From assembly GCF_030547005.1 (NCBI RefSeq), contig NZ_JAUOPN010000001.1:496001-560000 (forward strand): 64,000 nucleotides of DNA, in the 5' to 3' direction. Source of the stretch: Maribacter sp. 1_MG-2023 (GTDB lineage: Bacteria; Bacteroidota; Bacteroidia; Flavobacteriales; Flavobacteriaceae). Shown here in pieces: positions 60,985 through 64,000 of the stretch (the first letter of the stretch is position 1; each line of letters starts with the position of its first letter). Below the pieces are notes generated by a model. The model saw nothing but the letters and a program-made list of their open reading frames with translations, was not told where the DNA came from and did no database searches. The position numbers and the translations under genes are program-made.

Positions 60985-63504
60985 TTAATCTTCAGAAGGT
61001 ACTTTTATCTTGTCTCCAAGAAAAAGTGCATTTAAAAACAATCTATTGGTACCATACCATGATCCTCTAAAATTGGGATTGTCTGCAAAAAGAACTACTC
61101 TTCCACTACCTAATTTACTGACGATAAGAGATGCTGAATTTAATATGTTTTCTTGCATATTCTTCTCGGTTATAAATCCATCTATATGCGGTTTTTTGGC
61201 ATATTTTGCTATTGTGGCATATGAATTTTTACTTGGTGCCAGCCATACCGAATTATTTTTATAAACAGGTATGTTGCTATCTCTATATCCATAAGCTAGT
61301 GGGTGGGTAATATCTAAATCAACTTTTAAAATGACCCCGCCAAGACTTCCTTTACCAATATTTTCGCGAGCATCTCCGTATGGTTTTCTTACAGCAAGTT
61401 CGGTTGAATCTTTTTCAGTTTTGATGAGTTTTTCCTTTACTAACTTTTTCTCAATTGCCCATTTACTTGCTGTACCTATGGTTATAAGGGTATTACCCTT
61501 ATTAGTCCAATCTTTAATTTTGGACATTTGCTTTTCAGTAAGGTTATATTTTCCAGAAACCATAACCAAGGTGTTGTACTTGTCTAAACTTACCTTGTTA
61601 AAATTGCGCATTGGTATTTTAGTGATAGGCATATGAACACGAGTATCTAGCAAATGCCAAACCTCTCCTGCTTCATAAGAACTTACACCATCTCCAATCA
61701 GCATTACGGCCTTTGTTTTTTTGATTGGCGAAATATTGCCACTTCCTAAATCGACTCCTTCTAAACTAAGTCCAGAATCTACAGCGTAAATGGGTACATC
61801 AAATTTTTCTTGCGCTTCTTTAATGCTTTTATAAACTGCAGCAGCATCTTCTTTTTGGAGGCTTACAGGAACTAATACTGCACCATAATTGAACTTTTTG
61901 GTATCCTTTTTAGTTTTTATACTAAACAGCTTTGCAGCAGAAGATGCAACGATACCTTTTTTCTGTAAATAGACAAGTGCGGCAGGTGCATTGTAATCAT
62001 CCCAATCCATTACATAGGCATACTCAGATTTTTGAACGGGACTTATTGAAATCAAATTTTCTGTTTCAGTAATTTTATCGCCAAGGTTAAGTGTGTTTGT
62101 CGACTTGTACTTCATATTATAAAAGTTGGCTACCGACCATGCCGAAGCATCATAATAAACACTATCTCTATATTTTTCATACGTTTCAAACATAGTCTGT
62201 ACCATTCTGTATTGCGGCTGTTGTGTAGGTACTGTAAATACATCTCCAGAACGATAAACATCTATCTTATGTAGCAATAACTTATCTATGAATGCCCTTG
62301 TTCTGTTTTTGTCATGAACATCTCCAAAAGTATAGCCCTTAACTTTACTTTTAGCAGCATTGGTTAAGGCACTCTTAAAGAATCTCTGCTGATACTTGCG
62401 CATATATTCTTTATTGTTCACTGCTGTTTTTACAGTTGTAATACCAGAGACATATTGGTTTCTAATGGTAAAAGCAAATGTAATTTCTCCAAATGCTGTA
62501 GTTTGTTTATGTCCTCTAGAACTGGCTTGTTCAAATAACAATCCAAGACCACCTTGAAGGTCTGGATATGAAGATCCATACCCTGGATAGGTACCGTCAA
62601 ATACTTCTTTTGTAAAATATAGTGATCCAATACTATCTAAACTTTTAGAAAATTCGTTTCCAAATAGCGTATTCAAATCTTCGTAATTCTCTTTTGGCAT
62701 TATAGGGTCATACGAGGCATTTGTTTTCATAGGTTCAAAAAAATAGGTGCTTCGCGTACCCATTTCATGAAAATCTGTAATTACGTTTGGATACCAGTTA
62801 TGGTACCAGTTTAATTTTCCTCTACTCTCTGGATTTATTGCTAATAACCAATCTCGGTTTAAGTCAAACCAATAGTGGTTTGTTCTTCCCATTGGCCAGT
62901 ACTCATTATGTTCAACATCTTGTGGATCCGCAACTTCAGGACTTCCTTGGTATGTGTTAGCCCATTGTGTGTGCCTGTCCCGACCATCAGGATTAATGGT
63001 TGGGTCAATAAAGATTACAGCGTTTTTTAAATAATTTAATATTTCAGGATTTTCTGAAGCGGCAAATGTATATGCTGTAAGCAATGCGGCTTCTGAACTA
63101 GAAGGTTCATTACCATGCACGTTGTATGCTAGATTAATGAAGATGGGAACTTCATTATAATTGGTCACTGACTTTGTAGGATTTGTAAAAGCTAAATGAT
63201 CTTCTTGTAGTTGATCCAAGTTGCTTAGATTTTCTGGCGTAGTTAGGGTTAACATAACCAGTTTGCGTCCCTCATGCGTTCTACCGTACTCTGCTATAGA
63301 TGCTCTGTCTGAAACTTCTGCTATTTTTTCAAGGTATGCAACAATAAGGTCATGTCTTGTATGGTGTTCACCTATACCGTAACCTAAGAATGCCTCGGGA
63401 GTTGGTATTTCGGAATTGAAAGGTTGAAACTTTTGGTAGAAATAATCTTGTGCTGAAATGGTACTGCCATAAAGGAATACCAATAGTAGTAATTTTTTGA
63501 TCAT
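60985..63504 (-). CDS. Secreted M14-family zinc carboxypeptidase-like protein
   Basis: 839 aa with signal peptide (LLLLVFLYGSTISAQ). M14 catalytic domain (about 50-370): YNVHGNEPSSSEAALLTAY (zinc HxxE, about 126-144), DPTINPDGRDRHTQW (substrate Arg region), HYWFDLNRDWLLA and VITDFHEMGTRSTYFFEP (third zinc His, about 245). The long C-terminal part (about 480-830) contains a class-I glutamine-amidotransferase-like region (KAVMLIGDGVSSYEAGEVWH, GKYNLTEKQMSKIKDW, GSGRVVLFADNPNF), common in large Bacteroidota M14 proteins. Probably periplasmic or surface peptide degradation. Confidence 0.92.
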   Translation of the reverse strand: MIKKLLLLVFLYGSTISAQDYFYQKFQPFNSEIPTPEAFLGYGIGEHHTRHDLIVAYLEKIAEVSDRASIAEYGRTHEGRKLVMLTLTTPENLSNLDQLQEDHLAFTNPTKSVTNYNEVPIFINLAYNVHGNEPSSSEAALLTAYTFAASENPEILNYLKNAVIFIDPTINPDGRDRHTQWANTYQGSPEVADPQDVEHNEYWPMGRTNHYWFDLNRDWLLAINPESRGKLNWYHNWYPNVITDFHEMGTRSTYFFEPMKTNASYDPIMPKENYEDLNTLFGNEFSKSLDSIGSLYFTKEVFDGTYPGYGSSYPDLQGGLGLLFEQASSRGHKQTTAFGEITFAFTIRNQYVSGITTVKTAVNNKEYMRKYQQRFFKSALTNAAKSKVKGYTFGDVHDKNRTRAFIDKLLLHKIDVYRSGDVFTVPTQQPQYRMVQTMFETYEKYRDSVYYDASAWSVANFYNMKYKSTNTLNLGDKITETENLISISPVQKSEYAYVMDWDDYNAPAALVYLQKKGIVASSAAKLFSIKTKKDTKKFNYGAVLVPVSLQKEDAAAVYKSIKEAQEKFDVPIYAVDSGLSLEGVDLGSGNISPIKKTKAVMLIGDGVSSYEAGEVWHLLDTRVHMPITKIPMRNFNKVSLDKYNTLVMVSGKYNLTEKQMSKIKDWTNKGNTLITIGTASKWAIEKKLVKEKLIKTEKDSTELAVRKPYGDARENIGKGSLGGVILKVDLDITHPLAYGYRDSNIPVYKNNSVWLAPSKNSYATIAKYAKKPHIDGFITEKNMQENILNSASLIVSKLGSGRVVLFADNPNFRGSWYGTNRLFLNALFLGDKIKVPSED

Positions 63505-63617
63505 TAAGCGTGGTTTGAATGTTAGTCGCTTAAATATAGGTATTACTATAAAGATTAGCTAGCATTACTATGCTTCGCTTTTATTATTATGATAGTGATA
63601 AAAATTGATTAATTAAT

Positions 63618-64000
63618 TTAAACTGTCGGAGATAATTGTTGCTTTATTTCTTGAAACTGTATAATGTAGTTAGTTCCTTTTTTAGCATCATCACGTTGTA
63701 TTGTTCCTCTTAATTGTCTGGTAAGATTATGTATTAATTTTAAACCTAAAGATTTAGTGTTTTTGTAATTAGTGGTTTCTGGAAAGCCGATTCCATTATC
63801 GCCAATCTCTAAAATATAGCAATTTTCTTGCTCCAGATCTTTTTGTAACTTAATACTGATTGCTCCTTCTTTATCACTTTCAATGCCATATTTTAAGGCA
63901 TTGGTCAAAGTTTCATTAATTAAGAGACCTAATGGGATTGCGGTATCTATGCCTAATTTTATATCAGGAATATCAATTATTAAATCTACGTTATTATCAT
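63618..64000 (-). CDS. Sensor histidine kinase, C-terminal part (cut by window edge)
   Basis: About 127 C-terminal residues; the frame stays open to the window edge (DNNVDLIIDIPD continuing). IPLGLLINETLTNALKYGIE is the N box of the HisKA_2/HWE-type kinases, LEIGDNGIGFPETTN is the G1 box and SLGLKLIHNLTRQLRGTI the G2 region. It ends QQLSPTV. The dimerisation and phospho-acceptor domain and any sensor part lie outside. Such kinases in this phylum often carry TPR or GAF sensors and pair with LytTR or receiver proteins elsewhere. Confidence 0.88.
   Translation of the reverse strand, partial: DNNVDLIIDIPDIKLGIDTAIPLGLLINETLTNALKYGIESDKEGAISIKLQKDLEQENCYILEIGDNGIGFPETTNYKNTKSLGLKLIHNLTRQLRGTIQRDDAKKGTNYIIQFQEIKQQLSPTV

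Noticed and set aside
1..64000. tRNA, rRNA, tmRNA or riboswitch genes
   Set aside because: No cloverleaf-like or conserved RNA sequence was recognised by eye; a covariance-model search would be needed to exclude small RNAs.

Overview
The window reads as a chromosomal segment of a marine-type member of the Flavobacteriaceae (Bacteroidota). The evidence is low GC; TAnnTTTG-type -7 promoter boxes with no Shine-Dalgarno signals; a type IX secretion (T9SS) type B C-terminal domain on a giant SprB-like surface protein; Bacteroidota-specific families (DUF5606, TupA-like ATP-grasp); and abundant lipoproteins. The genus is not determined; Maribacter/Zobellia-like is only an impression.

Layout. 1-13,078 (minus): two tandem paralogous giant surface proteins, the first cut by the window edge, the second 4,130 aa with an array of SprB-like repeats. 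13.2-16.1 kb: an unrecognised kinase-like protein, a nucleoid-associated protein and a pRiA4b/IS1096-passenger-like protein. 15.6-20.9 kb (minus): one tight run joining two surface-glycan genes (TupA-like ATP-grasp, glycosyltransferase) to tsaC, cca and ctaA. 21-25 kb: glycosyltransferases with UDP-galactopyranose mutase and a probable galactofuranosyltransferase. 25-27.4 kb: dapD, ruvX, def, DUF5606. 27.6-29.2 kb: PAS histidine kinase plus single-domain response regulator. 29.2-33.2 kb (minus): aquaporin, esterase, SGNH hydrolase and GH20 hexosaminidase as a likely glycan-use operon. 33.4-37 kb: small lipoprotein, SMP-30 lactonase-like protein, sugar isomerase-like protein, mazG and a second lone response regulator. 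37.3-43 kb: MATE pump, then PAP2 phosphatase + GT39 transferase convergent with a GT2 polyprenyl-phosphate transferase + AglD-like flippase. 43-45.1 kb: meaB and galM. 45.2-47.7 kb: ECF sigma, membrane anti-sigma candidate and a secreted coiled-coil/beta protein in an overlapping operon. 47.7-50.2 kb: CBM9-like lipoprotein, msrA, M23 peptidase. 51.5-55.5 kb: tesA-like esterase divergent from a ybbA/ybbP-like ABC transporter. 55.5-63.5 kb: two amidohydrolases, a DEAD-box helicase with a DEVD box, and an M14 peptidase. The right edge cuts a histidine kinase.

The most unusual signal is a family of three tiny secreted proteins (50,541; 51,218; 58,936) sharing a C-terminal ARxYKxKNxRV motif. Each has, upstream, a pair of 9-bp direct repeats spaced exactly 21 bp that resemble LytTR-type response-regulator operators. 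The same kind of site, in three copies at 21-bp steps, lies before the PAS kinase/response-regulator pair at 27.5 kb. This suggests a LytTR-controlled regulon whose regulator is outside the window.

No tRNA, rRNA, CRISPR array or intact insertion sequence was recognised. Many convergent gene pairs abut or overlap with no room for a terminator.
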